Of a stretch of 64,000 nt of DNA, positions 42,661 through 52,639 are shown piece by piece. Position 1 is the stretch's first letter, and each line of letters begins with the position of its first letter. The position numbers and the translations under genes are program-made. The stretch is from Methylobacterium sp. J-070 (GTDB taxonomy: Bacteria > Pseudomonadota > Alphaproteobacteria > Rhizobiales > Beijerinckiaceae): assembly GCF_022829385.1 (NCBI RefSeq), contig NZ_JAKSXX010000208.1, positions 47,875 to 111,874 on the forward strand. The letters run 5' to 3'. The notes beneath the pieces were generated by a model. The model did not search any database and was not told the DNA's origin. It saw only the letters and a program-made list of their open reading frames with translations.

Positions 42661-43025
42661 TCAGCGATGGGCGGGATCGTCGGCCGCGGCGTCGGGTGTA
42701 TCGAGATAGAAGCGCCTCAGCATGTACAGGGACGGCCCGGACAGGCTGGCGCCTTCGCTGACGAGGGCGACCAGCGTCGCCCCCGCGTCGAAGCGGCAGG
42801 TCAGCCAGTGCTGGCGATCCCCCTCGGCGTAATCGACCCGCACCGTGTCGGCGGCCGGCCCCGGGGCGGCGCGCAGGAGCCGGATCTCCGCCCGCGGCGC
42901 GATGGCCGGCAGGGCCCGTCGGCAGGTGGCGACGCGCTCCTGTCGCAGCGTGTCCTGGCAGGCGGCCAGCCCTCCGAGGAACCCCGCCGTCACCGCCGCC
43001 GCGAGGAGCCAGCGGTGCGCCGACT

Positions 43026-43029
<4 letters not shown>
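42661..43029 (-). CDS. small lipoprotein of unknown function
   Basis: The 122-residue product has a lipoprotein signal with lipobox LAAC (Cys at residue 24, just after GFLGG). The mature domain is about 98 residues with two further Cys (TCRRAL and LTCRF) that may be bridged. The start ATG 43029 overlaps the hemB stop (ATGA), so it is translated with hemB. It is likely to sit in the inner or outer membrane facing the periplasm. Function unknown. Confidence 0.78.
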
Positions 43030-44084
<1,055 letters not shown>

Positions 44085-44186
44085 GCGGCTTCGCTACCGT
44101 GTGCGGCCGGGGCCGCGGTTCGCGCGGCGCACGGGCGCCGGGGGCGCCGGATTAGCACACCGGGAGGGTGCGGCGAAACCCGACCG

Positions 44187-44750
44187 TTGACGCAGAGCGG
44201 CGGAACCGCTTCAACCCGGCCCGTCCCCCGTTCCACTAGGATCCCGGCCGCCGATCATGAACCGGACCCCCTCATCGACGAGCGCGCCTTAGTGGCCGGC
44301 TACCTGCCGACCCGGCGCAAGACGCCCCGGCCGGGCGAGATCCCCACAGACCGGATCGAGCGCAGCCAGGGCCCGGCGCCCGGAACTTGGGATACCGTGC
44401 TGATCTGGTTCATGCGGCTCACGGCCCTCGTGTGGCTGGTCAAGAGCGTCCTGGCCTGGGCGACCATCCTCGACGTGCTTCCGGGCTCCCGGCCGTTCGA
44501 GGCGGAACCCTTCGGCCGGCAGGCGGCGATCGTGTACTTCGCGGTGATCGACGCGGCGGCGGCCATCGGCCTGTGGCTGACCAGCGCCTGGGGCGGCGTG
44601 ATCTGGCTGCTCGCCGTGACCTCCGCCATGACGCTCGCGGTTCTCACGCCGCAACTCCTGCCGATGCCCATCCCGCTGTTCGTATTCGGCATCTGCGTCG
44701 TGGCACTGTACTTCCTGCTCTCTTGGATGGCGGCCCAGGAAGCACGGTGA
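44187..44750 (+). CDS. DUF6163-family membrane protein
   Basis: The 187-residue protein has a charged cytoplasmic N-terminal region and four hydrophobic helices (about residues 68-90, 105-128, 130-152 and 155-180). It is the small membrane protein commonly found ahead of ldtR-type regulators in related bacteria. The start is uncertain: TTG 44187 gives a plausible N-terminal region, GTG 44292 is the next candidate, and neither has a good ribosome binding site. Function unknown; an envelope role is inferred from the neighbour. Confidence 0.75.
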   Translation: MTQSGGTASTRPVPRSTRIPAADHEPDPLIDERALVAGYLPTRRKTPRPGEIPTDRIERSQGPAPGTWDTVLIWFMRLTALVWLVKSVLAWATILDVLPGSRPFEAEPFGRQAAIVYFAVIDAAAAIGLWLTSAWGGVIWLLAVTSAMTLAVLTPQLLPMPIPLFVFGICVVALYFLLSWMAAQEAR

Positions 44751-44911
44751 ACGAACTGTTCTCATCTTCGCTTCAGTTTGTCATTACCGCGAAGAGTAAA
44801 TCGCGAATTCATCCTGTCGCTTAAATCGCCTTTCATTCCCGAGCCGTAGCTTAGCCATCATCAGCGGCACCGCATTGACGGGATGCCGCAACATCGGATG
44901 GCGAGGCAGAG

Positions 44912-45424
44912 ATGAAGACCCAGAGCGCACGCGTCACGACGATCGAGGCCCCCGCGGAGGCGTCCGCCTCGAAGGGCTCCTATCTGGAGGCCCTGCACCT
45001 GGTCGAGCGGCTGCATCGCCGGCTTCTCGACGTGATCAAGGACGAGTTCGAGCGCCGCGGCCGCGAAGACGTCAACAGCGTCCAGGCCCTGCTCCTCTAC
45101 AACATCGGCGACAAGGAGCTGACCGCGAGCGAGCTGCGGACCAAGGGGTATTATCTCGGCTCCAACGTCTCCTACAACGTGAAGAAGCTCGTCGAGGCCG
45201 GCTACCTGCACCATGCCCGCTCGAAGACTGACCGCCGCTCCGTCCGGATCAGCCTGACCGACAAGGGTCGGCAGGTGCACGAGATCATCCAGGGCCTGTA
45301 CGACAAGCACGCCCGCACGATCGCGCCGATCGGCGGCATCTCGGAGGACGATTTCAGCCGGCTCAACCAGGCCCTGGGCCGCCTGGAGCGCTTCTGGACC
45401 GACCAGATCCGCTACCGGCTGTGA
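44912..45424 (+). CDS. ldtR: MarR-family regulator, LdtR-like
   Basis: The 170-residue regulator has a MarR winged helix-turn-helix (LLLYNIGDKELTASELR, then GSNVSYNVKKLVEAGYL, wing ARSKTDRRSVRISLTDKG) and a long helical dimerisation region. It matches the LdtR group, which in Liberibacter and Sinorhizobium controls L,D-transpeptidase and osmotic or acid tolerance genes. ATG 44912 has GAGG upstream. An AT-rich stretch before the gene (about 44770-44850) is a likely promoter or autoregulatory site. Confidence 0.87.
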   Translation: MKTQSARVTTIEAPAEASASKGSYLEALHLVERLHRRLLDVIKDEFERRGREDVNSVQALLLYNIGDKELTASELRTKGYYLGSNVSYNVKKLVEAGYLHHARSKTDRRSVRISLTDKGRQVHEIIQGLYDKHARTIAPIGGISEDDFSRLNQALGRLERFWTDQIRYRL

Positions 45425-45493
45425 GGAGAGACCGCGCCGCCGTCGCTCGTCCCGAACAACGACCCGATGCGCCGCCGCCCGTGATCGCGCCGC

Positions 45494-46096
45494 TCAGAGG
45501 TTGAGAAGTCCGACGATCCCCGCGACGACCGCGTAGGCGAAACCGGCGTTGATGGCGACGCCGAACAGCCCGATGACGAGGCCGCCGATCACCACGAGGC
45601 CGTCCCGTTCGACGAGGCCCAGTCCGACGAGACAGACCGCCAGTCCCAGCGGGATCTGGCCGACGATGGGCGCGGCCACGATCAGCGCCAGGGCCAGCGC
45701 CAGAAGTGCGATCCCCATGCCGCGCATGCCCAGCGCGGTCTCGAACACGCTGACCCGGGGACGCGACCAGCGCTCCAGGCGCTGCAGCACCGGCACCGCG
45801 CGCGTCACGGCCCGCCGCACGTCCGTCAGGGCGATGGAGCGGCCGAGCAGGATCCGCGGCAGCCAGGGTGCCGACATCCCGGCCGCGATCTGAATGGCGA
45901 CGAGCAGCAGCAGCAGGCCGCAGATCAGCGGGATCGGCGGCGGCATGGGCAGGCAGTTCGGCAAGCCGAGCAGGACGACGAGCAGCGCGAAGGCGCGATC
46001 CCGCAGAACCGATACGATGTCTCCCACCGTCAGGCGATCGCCCTCTTGGCTCGCCAACACCGTGAGGACGTCCGACGTTCGTGCACCGGAGGTCAA
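45494..46096 (-). CDS. exoD: exopolysaccharide synthesis protein ExoD
   Basis: The membrane protein has several hydrophobic helices after a short cytoplasmic lead (TSDVLTVLASQEGDRLTVGDI), with LGLPNCLPMPPPIPLICG as the ExoD hallmark. ExoD is needed for exopolysaccharide output and alkali tolerance in rhizobia; its chemistry is unknown. TTG 46096 gives 200 residues, the usual family length; the frame continues to a TTG at 46237, but the extra 47 residues (with CLACQ) do not look like the family. The start codon is therefore uncertain. Confidence 0.85.
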   Translation of the reverse strand: MTSGARTSDVLTVLASQEGDRLTVGDIVSVLRDRAFALLVVLLGLPNCLPMPPPIPLICGLLLLLVAIQIAAGMSAPWLPRILLGRSIALTDVRRAVTRAVPVLQRLERWSRPRVSVFETALGMRGMGIALLALALALIVAAPIVGQIPLGLAVCLVGLGLVERDGLVVIGGLVIGLFGVAINAGFAYAVVAGIVGLLNL

Positions 46097-46391
46097 GGAT
46101 CCGCCAACCTTCGCTGTCCCGCGGGGGGCTCTATCCGAGAACGTCTGGCACGCCAAGCACGGCAGATTCGCGACAGGTCGTTTGGGAAGGGCTGCGCGCT
46201 CGAGGGCACCTGAGGTTGGCCGAAGCGATGTAAGCAAAGCTCAAGTCATCCTCGCGACAGATCGAGGATAAAATCGCTGGCCGGTCGCTCATTCGCAGTC
46301 TTTAATCGGTGCACATCCGTTCTGCGCACGGATTTTTCTTGGGCGCTGCTGCACGAATTCGGCATGATGTCGTCGATTCGAAGGCGTCGAC

Positions 46392-47117
46392 GTGCGTGAT
46401 TCACTCATCCGTCTCCGGAGCGGCAAGACCGCGGTGGCTCTGGCCGTTGGGATGCTCGCCCACACCTGTACCGCCGCGGCGGTCCGGGCCGGGGAGATCG
46501 ACGCGCTCCTGTTCGGCAGCCTGGATGCGGGCGCCGCACAATTCCTCACCGTCGGCGCAAAGCTCGGCCTCGACGCCCTGGAGCGTGAAGGCTTCGTCGC
46601 GCTGGCGAGCCTCGGCGGCGGACGGCGCGACGAGCGCGCCGGCGCCGGCCCCCGCCAGCGCTACACGGTCGGCGGCGCCGCTGTCGTCGGGTACCAGTGG
46701 TTCTTCGATTGGGGCGTCGCCGCCGCCTATGCGGGTCCCGAGATCGCGATGGAAATGCTGGCGGACGGGCGCAGCTTGACGCCCCTCCCCGCGCGATATG
46801 GCCTCCGCCTGCACGGTGAGATCTGGGCGCGCCCGAGCGAGACGACGCTGTTGCAGGCGGCCCTGGTCGCCGGCTCAGCCCGGGAGAGCCTGTGGATCCG
46901 CGTCGCCGGGGGCTACAGGCTCTGGGGCGCTTATCTCGGCCCGGAGGTGAGCGCCTATGTGGATGCCACCGGCTACGCGAAGTGGAACTTCGGTCTTCAC
47001 GGGACCGACTTCGACCTGGGCCGGTTCAGCGCCCGCGTCTCCGCGGGACTCCAGACGGAGAGCAGGCGGCGTACCGCCTGTCCCTACATGACGCTCTCAG
47101 TCTGGACCCCCTTGTGA
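46392..47117 (+). CDS. bcsS: cellulose biosynthesis protein BcsS
   Basis: The 241-residue exported protein has a signal peptide (residues about 1-34, cleavage near VRAGE) and an outer-membrane-like beta pattern with alternating hydrophobic strands (YTVGGAAVVGYQWFFDWG, YGLRLHGEIWARPSETT). It fits the BcsS family, tied to cellulose synthesis in Alphaproteobacteria. GTG 46392 has GAAGG eight bases upstream. No bcsA or bcsB gene is in the window, so it is an isolated copy. Its last 21 bases overlap the end of the convergent photolyase gene. Confidence 0.8.
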   Translation: MRDSLIRLRSGKTAVALAVGMLAHTCTAAAVRAGEIDALLFGSLDAGAAQFLTVGAKLGLDALEREGFVALASLGGGRRDERAGAGPRQRYTVGGAAVVGYQWFFDWGVAAAYAGPEIAMEMLADGRSLTPLPARYGLRLHGEIWARPSETTLLQAALVAGSARESLWIRVAGGYRLWGAYLGPEVSAYVDATGYAKWNFGLHGTDFDLGRFSARVSAGLQTESRRRTACPYMTLSVWTPL

Positions 47118-48686
47118 AACGGGAGCGGGCCGGCCGCCGAGGGAGGCCAGAAAGGTCGCGGCGTCGTGGCGGATCTCCCCGCGACGCCGATCCGTCATGC
47201 CGCGCAACGTCCGGTATGGCATCGACATCCGCTGGTTGCCCGCGAGGCGATCCTCGTTCTCGATCAGGAAATTCCAGTACAGGTAATTGAACGGACACGC
47301 CCGAGGTCCGGACTTGACCTTCACGTCATAGTTGCAGGATCCGCAGTAGTCCGACATCCGATCGATGTAGGCACCCGATGCGGCGTAGGGCTTCGATCCC
47401 ATCACGCCCCCGTCGGCCCAGAGCACCATGCCGTGCACGTTGGGCAGCTCGACCCACTCGTAGGCGTCGGCAAAGACGATCAGGTACCATTCCTCGACCT
47501 GCGCCGGATCCAGGCCGGCGATCAGCGCGAAGTTGCCGGTGACCATCAGGCGCTGGATGTGATGGGCGTAGGCATGGGCACGGGTGTCCGTCACCACCTG
47601 CGCGATGCAGTTGAGCCCGGTCTCACCCGACCAGTAGAACCAGGGCAGGTCCCGGCCGGCCTTGAGAGCGTTGGTGTCGCGATACTCGGGCATCCGCGCC
47701 CAGTAGACGCCGCGCACGTATTCCCGCCAGCCGAGGATCTGCCGGATGAACCCCTCGACGGCGTTGAGCGGTGCCGCGCCCTCCCGATAGGCCCGTTCGG
47801 CGGCCCAGCAGGTCTCCTCGGCGGTGAGGAGGCCGGCATTGAGGGCCGGCGACAGCAGCGCGTGGTACAGGAACGGTGCGCCGATCTTCATGGCATCCTG
47901 GAAGTCGCCGAAGGTCGGAAGGCACTGCGCGATGAAGTGGCGGAGGGCGGCCAGCGCGTCGGACCGAGTGACCGGCCAGGAGAATTGGGCGAGGTCGCCG
48001 AAATGCCCGGCGAATTCCTGCTCGACCAGGGCGATGACCTCTCGGGTCATCGGGTCCGGCTGGAAGCCGATCCTGTCGGGCGGGCGCTGCCCCTTCGGCA
48101 GGCGCTTGCGGTTCTCGGCGTCGAAATTCCAGCGCCCCCCGGCGGGCTCGCCCGCGTCCATGAGAAGGCCGGTGCGGCGGCGCATGCCGCGATAGAAGGT
48201 TTCCATCCGGAGGTGATGGCGGCCCTCCGCCCATCGCGCGAAATCCTCACGCGGACACAGGAAGCGGTTGTCGCCGCGGATCTCCACGGGCACCGGCAGC
48301 GTCTCGCGCCAATCCTGCATCATCTGCAGGACCCGCCACTCGCCGGGCTCGGTGACGACAACCCGGTCGGGCCGGTGCCGCGCGACCGCCCGCTCCAGTT
48401 CGCCGGTGAAACTGCCGGCGTTGTCCGGATCGGTCAGCCGGACATAGTCGACGGCGATCCCCTCCGCCTCCAGCTCGGCCGCGAAATGGCGCATGGCGGC
48501 GAACAGGAAGGCGATCTTCTGCTTGTGATGGCGGACATAGGTCGCCTCGTCCCGCACCTCGACCATCAGCACGACGTCGTGCTCCGGATCGAGGTCGATC
48601 AAGCTGGACACCGGGCGCGTGAGCTGGTCGCCGAGGACGAAGCGGAGCGTCCGCCGAGCCCCTCCGGTGCGCCGTCGCGCGGCCAT
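47097..48686 (-). CDS. FeS-type (6-4) photolyase / bacterial cryptochrome (PhrB group)
   Basis: The 529-residue flavoprotein belongs to the photolyase-related FeS-BCP group that repairs 6-4 photoproducts in DNA using blue light. The four cluster Cys residues are present: Cys360 (GLNC), Cys448 and Cys451 (YCGSC) and Cys464 (ACPF). The FAD domain is recognisable by LGWREYVRGVYWARMP and AHHIQRLMVTGNFALI. The N-terminal domain (RFVLGDQLTR) should bind a lumazine-type antenna. It starts only four bases after an SDR gene, so they form an operon. A non-repair cryptochrome role cannot be excluded. Confidence 0.92.
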   Translation of the reverse strand: MAARRRTGGARRTLRFVLGDQLTRPVSSLIDLDPEHDVVLMVEVRDEATYVRHHKQKIAFLFAAMRHFAAELEAEGIAVDYVRLTDPDNAGSFTGELERAVARHRPDRVVVTEPGEWRVLQMMQDWRETLPVPVEIRGDNRFLCPREDFARWAEGRHHLRMETFYRGMRRRTGLLMDAGEPAGGRWNFDAENRKRLPKGQRPPDRIGFQPDPMTREVIALVEQEFAGHFGDLAQFSWPVTRSDALAALRHFIAQCLPTFGDFQDAMKIGAPFLYHALLSPALNAGLLTAEETCWAAERAYREGAAPLNAVEGFIRQILGWREYVRGVYWARMPEYRDTNALKAGRDLPWFYWSGETGLNCIAQVVTDTRAHAYAHHIQRLMVTGNFALIAGLDPAQVEEWYLIVFADAYEWVELPNVHGMVLWADGGVMGSKPYAASGAYIDRMSDYCGSCNYDVKVKSGPRACPFNYLYWNFLIENEDRLAGNQRMSMPYRTLRGMTDRRRGEIRHDAATFLASLGGRPAPVSQGGPD

Positions 48687-48690
48687 CGCG

Positions 48691-49425
48691 TCAGCCCTTC
48701 GTCCGCAGGGCGGACCGCCCGCCGTCGACGCCGATCACCTGACCGGTGATCCAGGCCGCCTCGTCCGAGATCAGGAACGCCGCGAGGGCGCCGACATCCT
48801 CGGGCCGGCCGAGCCGCTGGAGCGCGTGCATGGCGGCGATGCCCTGGACCAGGGTCTCGTTGCCCGTGATCGCGGCGGCGAGCGGCGTTCGGGTCAGCGA
48901 GGGCGCCACGACGTTGACGCGGATCTGGGGGGCGAGTTCGGCGGCCAGCGACAGCGCGAGGCCTTCGACGGCGCCCTTGGCCATCGCCACCGAGGCGTGG
49001 GCGGCGAAGCCCTGCGCAACCGCGACGGTGGAGAACAGCACGATCCCGGCACCGGCCTCGCCGGCCCCGGACTTGAGCGCGCCCGCGGCGGCCTGCACGG
49101 CCGAGAACGCGCCCAGCGCGTTGATCCGGAAGTCGCTCTCGACATCCGCCCGCGTGAGGCGGCTCAGCGGCCGCAGGTTGATGGTGCCGACCGCGTAGAC
49201 GAGACCCGCGACGCCGGGCCCCGCCGCTTCCGTCGCTGCGGCGAACAGGTCCGGATCGGCGATATCGCCGGCGCTGAACGTGGTCTCGCCGAGGTCCTCG
49301 GCGGCGCGGGACAGGCGGTCGCCCCCTCGGGCAACGAGATGCAGGGCATAGTTCCGGTCGCGCAGGGCCCGGGCGGTCGCGAGGCCGATGCCGCCGGTCC
49401 CGCCGTAGATGATGACCCGTCGCAC
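48691..49425 (-). CDS. SDR-family protein lacking the catalytic Tyr
   Basis: The 244-residue protein has a Rossmann start GGTGGIG, an NAG-like segment replaced by VYAVGTIN, the Ser region FSTVAVAQ, and Lys150 in ASVAMAKGAVEG. The active-site Tyr, normally four residues before that Lys, is Val146, so ordinary oxidoreductase chemistry is doubtful. GTG 49425 is the start. It is immediately upstream of the photolyase gene, and the pair appear to be co-transcribed. It may bind a nucleotide cofactor to help the photolyase, or act on a special substrate; both are inference. Confidence 0.85.
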   Translation of the reverse strand: MRRVIIYGGTGGIGLATARALRDRNYALHLVARGGDRLSRAAEDLGETTFSAGDIADPDLFAAATEAAGPGVAGLVYAVGTINLRPLSRLTRADVESDFRINALGAFSAVQAAAGALKSGAGEAGAGIVLFSTVAVAQGFAAHASVAMAKGAVEGLALSLAAELAPQIRVNVVAPSLTRTPLAAAITGNETLVQGIAAMHALQRLGRPEDVGALAAFLISDEAAWITGQVIGVDGGRSALRTKG

Positions 49426-49537
49426 GTGGAATCCCCCTTGCTACCCATCCCGACGTGAACAAGGTAAGGCCGGTGGCTCCGCCGGGCAGGCGGCAGGCCC
49501 GCGCGCTCCACGTCCACAAGGTCGCAGGCTCGCAAGC

Positions 49538-50401
49538 ATGAAGTTCGCGTTCGCCGGCATCGACTTCCTGGGCGGCGTCTTCGAGGGGCTGCTGGAGGCC
49601 GGCTGGACGCCGGTGAAGCTGTTCACCCGGCCCTGCGACGGGATCTACGACCACAACGAGGTGATCGTCACGCGTGCCCGTTCGTTGCGCGTGCCGATCC
49701 AGCTGTCGCGGATCCGCGAGCGCGACATCGAGGCCCTGCAGGCGGAGCACGGCAAGGACTGGGCCCTCGTCGTGGCGGGCTACCCCTGGCTGGTCCGGGG
49801 CTGGCGCGGCCGGGCCGCCTACGGCCTCAACATCCACCCCTCCCCGCTTCCGACCGGGCGCGGCCCATACCCGCTGTTCCGTGCCGTGCTCGACCGCTAC
49901 GAGACCTGGGGCGTCACGGCCCATGTCCTCGCCGACGGCTTCGACACCGGCCACATCCTCGCCCAGGACATCTTCGAGCTCAGTCCGCTGGAGAGCCACG
50001 AGACGCTGCTGGCGAAGTGCCAGATGGCGTCCCGCCGCATCGCCGTCGGGCCACTCGGCCGCGATCTCCCGAGCCGCTGGCGTCGCGCCGAGCCGCAGGG
50101 CGACGGATCCTACTGGGCCCGCGCCACCGACGCCGACCGGACCCTCGACTTCCGGCAGGACGTCGAGTCGATCCTGCGGCGGGTCCGCGCCTTCGGCACC
50201 GTCGAGACCATCGCGCGCCTGGGCGAGGCCCGCGTCTTCGTGGCGGAGGCCCATGGGTGGAAGGAGGCCCACCAGCACAGTCTTGGCGCCATCGTGCATC
50301 GGCATCGCCGGCACGTCGTGATCGCTGCACTGGACGGGTACGTGCAGATCACCCGCTGGTCGCCGGTGGCCCAGACCGAGGCCGCCCAGGTCGGGCGCTG
50401 A
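49538..50401 (+). CDS. formyltransferase-family protein
   Basis: The 287-residue protein has the methionyl-tRNA/GART-type formyltransferase fold: MKFAFAGIDFLGGVFEG at the start, and the catalytic Asn-His pair in LNIHPSPLPTGRGPYP. A matching late Asp segment (DGFDTGHIL) completes the usual Asn-His-Asp triad. The C-terminal part (FRQDVESILRRVRAFG) is like the Fmt C-terminal domain. Because it does not look like standard Fmt, it may formylate a sugar-nucleotide or other amine. ATG 49538 is the natural start. No partner gene is adjacent. Confidence 0.85.
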   Translation: MKFAFAGIDFLGGVFEGLLEAGWTPVKLFTRPCDGIYDHNEVIVTRARSLRVPIQLSRIRERDIEALQAEHGKDWALVVAGYPWLVRGWRGRAAYGLNIHPSPLPTGRGPYPLFRAVLDRYETWGVTAHVLADGFDTGHILAQDIFELSPLESHETLLAKCQMASRRIAVGPLGRDLPSRWRRAEPQGDGSYWARATDADRTLDFRQDVESILRRVRAFGTVETIARLGEARVFVAEAHGWKEAHQHSLGAIVHRHRRHVVIAALDGYVQITRWSPVAQTEAAQVGR

Positions 50402-50470
50402 GCGGGGGGCCCGGGAACCGATCCGGCAGCGGCCGTGTTTCCGGCAGCCCCTGACGCCACGGAACCCGAC

Positions 50471-50812
50471 ATGTCAACACGCGCAAGCCTCGCCGCAGCC
50501 CTCGGGTTCGCCGCGCTGTTCTCCGGCTCCGCCCTGGCACAGGCCGTCATCGTCGGGCCCGACGATTTCGGCCCCGACGATGACGTGGTCGTGCGCGACT
50601 TCATCGTGCGCCGGCCGGTCGGCCCTGGGCCGATTGTCGGGTCGATCCCGCTGCGGCCCGGCAGCATCGTCCCGGCCGACGTGGAGCTGGCGCCGTTCAC
50701 GGATGCGCCCAATCCCCGGCTGCGCCGGTTCGGCTATTTCGTGGCGCCCGGCGACAAAGTCGTGGTGGTCGATCCCGCCACCCGGGTGGTCGTACGCATC
50801 CTCGACCGTTAG
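50471..50812 (+). CDS. secreted DUF1236-domain protein
   Basis: The 113-residue protein has a signal peptide (cleaved near ALAQ) and a C-terminal DUF1236 motif (GDKVVVVDPATRVVVRIL) common in Rhizobiales envelope proteins. The middle is acidic then basic (GPDDFGPDDDVVV, followed by RRPVGPGP). ATG 50471 places the signal peptide correctly; the frame opens at 50435. Function unknown. Confidence 0.82.
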   Translation: MSTRASLAAALGFAALFSGSALAQAVIVGPDDFGPDDDVVVRDFIVRRPVGPGPIVGSIPLRPGSIVPADVELAPFTDAPNPRLRRFGYFVAPGDKVVVVDPATRVVVRILDR

Positions 50813-50892
50813 CGGTCTCGGAGCGCACGCCCGGGTCCGATCACTCCGCAGACGCCGCCGATTGCCGCCGCCCGCTGCGCGAGGGGTTGCGC

Positions 50893-51939
50893 CTACCAGT
50901 CGCTTAGGGCCGCCCGTTTCCACTGGTCCGGTGCGACGCAGCGGTACTCGAAGGCCGCGTCCCAGGCGTGATCGCCGGGAACGCACGGCTCCCGGCTGCT
51001 CAGCGGCGGCCGCGGACGAGTCTCGCGCACCGACGCGGCCTCGACATGGCCGCCATCACTCACCCGGAAGACCGAGCCGCTCCCGGTCCCGTAGACCAGC
51101 TCGTGCCCGTCGAAGCCGAGGCTTCGGGAGAAGTCGCCCTGTCGGGTGCCGTCGAGGCCGATCGCTTGTCCGGCCGCCAGCAGCAGCGGCACGCCGGTAA
51201 AGCGCGCCGCCGCGGCATCGATCCCGATGCCGTAGACGCCCTCGCCCTGGAACGAAAAGCCCCGGTCCGTGACCGAGCCGGTGAGGTTGCCCATCAGGAT
51301 GCCGTAGCCGGTATGGGCACCCGGAACGCCGCCCGTGGAGATCTGCAGCCCGACCCGCTGGCGGTTGCCGTCCGTGGTCGGCGATTGCGCCGAGACGTCG
51401 ACCTCGGCGCCGATACAGGATGCGACCGGATCGGCTTCGTCGGTCGTGTCCACGCAGTTGAAGTTGCCCGCCCAGGACGGTCCGACCGGACCGAGCCCGT
51501 TAGCCTCCTTGAAGACCGTGCCGTTCACGGCGACGTTCTGCGCTCCGGTGGTGGCGAGGGCTCGGTTGTGCAGCTCGCCGGTGATCGTCCATTCGTAGCC
51601 GGCATTGTGCGGCCCGCTCGACCCCAGCGCCCAGAGCGCCTTGTAGGTGTGGGTCGCCGTGCCCGAACCCTCCGGCACGTGCCGGTCGACCCGCAGGGTA
51701 GAGGCGGGATCGAAGCCCTGCGGCCGGTTCCACAGGAAGACGTGGCCGCCGTCGACGCCCGGCAGGCCGCTGCCCTGGACGCTGCGGGAGAAGTTCGGTG
51801 GCCAAGCCGGGGCCGGCGCCTCGACCTGCGGCTGCGCGGCACTCTCCGCGACTGCGGCGTGCGGCAGGGCAGACAGGAAGCCCGGTGCGAGCGCCAGCAG
51901 CAGGACGGGCGGACGCGTCAGATTCGGGCCGGTGCGCAT
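50893..51939 (-). CDS. secreted protein of unknown function, 348 residues
   Basis: The protein has a signal peptide ending AVAESAAQ and then a Gly/Asn/Thr-rich beta pattern (SGPHNAGYEWTITGELHN, NGTVFKEANGLGPVG, LGFDGHELVYGTGSG) that recalls head or tail-spike modules, although no phage genes surround it. Cys residues are few (NFNC, SCIG and a C-terminal CVPGD/RCVAP pair), suggesting disulfides. ATG 51939 has GGAGA six bases upstream. No family is recognised; it may be a surface or extracellular protein. Confidence 0.75.
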   Translation of the reverse strand: MRTGPNLTRPPVLLLALAPGFLSALPHAAVAESAAQPQVEAPAPAWPPNFSRSVQGSGLPGVDGGHVFLWNRPQGFDPASTLRVDRHVPEGSGTATHTYKALWALGSSGPHNAGYEWTITGELHNRALATTGAQNVAVNGTVFKEANGLGPVGPSWAGNFNCVDTTDEADPVASCIGAEVDVSAQSPTTDGNRQRVGLQISTGGVPGAHTGYGILMGNLTGSVTDRGFSFQGEGVYGIGIDAAAARFTGVPLLLAAGQAIGLDGTRQGDFSRSLGFDGHELVYGTGSGSVFRVSDGGHVEAASVRETRPRPPLSSREPCVPGDHAWDAAFEYRCVAPDQWKRAALSDW

Positions 51940-52330
51940 GGTCGTCTCCAATCATCCGAGCGACCAGATAGGTCCGGCCCCGGCGCCGGCGACTGCAGGA
52001 TCCGACGCTGGAGACACCGCCGATCCCGGCGCCGATCGCGAGCCGAGAGGGTCGTCCTCGGTCGCTTCCGGCGTCTAACAGGCGCAGCTGCTGGACGGCC
52101 CCGTGCTCAGCGCAGCTTGGGGCGACCGCGCCAAGATCAGCCGAAGACGATGGCCGCCGAAACTCCCGGGCCTTCGGCAAGACGCGCATCGGGTGCACCT
52201 GGAGGCGCCGATGTGATCGCGCCAACAGAATATTGGGGCGGATGTTCAATTCTAAAATAAGTATTAGCAATTTCGGCGCATTTTGATCGACATCGCGCCA
52301 GGTCGGCCGACTGGGTCAGGAACTTCGGCC
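51940..52330. other. 391-base intergenic region before the PilZ gene
   Basis: Bases 52225-52285 are AT-rich and contain AATTCTAAAATAAGTATT, a possible promoter region for the PilZ gene at 52331. Nothing else is supported. Confidence 0.4.
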
Positions 52331-52621
52331 ATGTCCCATAGCGGCAGGCATAGCGGCGCAATCGTGGAGCGACGCGCGGCCGAGCGGAAGCCGACGGCCT
52401 TGCTGGCCTTCGCGCAGCACCCGAACGGGACGCGATTCCCCTGTCAGGTCAAGAACATCTCCGACCGGGGCGCGATGCTGGAATTCCTCGGCTCGCACGC
52501 ACTGATGCTGGAGACCGTCTTCGATCTCGTGCTGGCCAACCCGGAGATGCGCTACGCCGTTAAGCTCGTCTGGCTCAAGGACCGGACGGCCGGCGTGGTG
52601 TTCTGTTCGCAGGCGGAGTGA
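52331..52621 (+). CDS. PilZ-domain protein
   Basis: The 96-residue protein is a single PilZ domain: ERRAAERKPT with the RxxxR-type arginines and a later DRGAMLEF in place of the (D/N)xSxxG motif. The Ser/Gly of that second motif reads DRGAM, as in many alphaproteobacterial PilZ proteins, some of which still bind c-di-GMP. ATG 52331 has AGGAAC upstream. It could link the c-di-GMP made by the GGDEF-EAL protein elsewhere in the window to motility or cellulose; no direct evidence. Confidence 0.88.
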   Translation: MSHSGRHSGAIVERRAAERKPTALLAFAQHPNGTRFPCQVKNISDRGAMLEFLGSHALMLETVFDLVLANPEMRYAVKLVWLKDRTAGVVFCSQAE

Positions 52622-52639
52622 GGGGCTGCGGCCCCGGGC

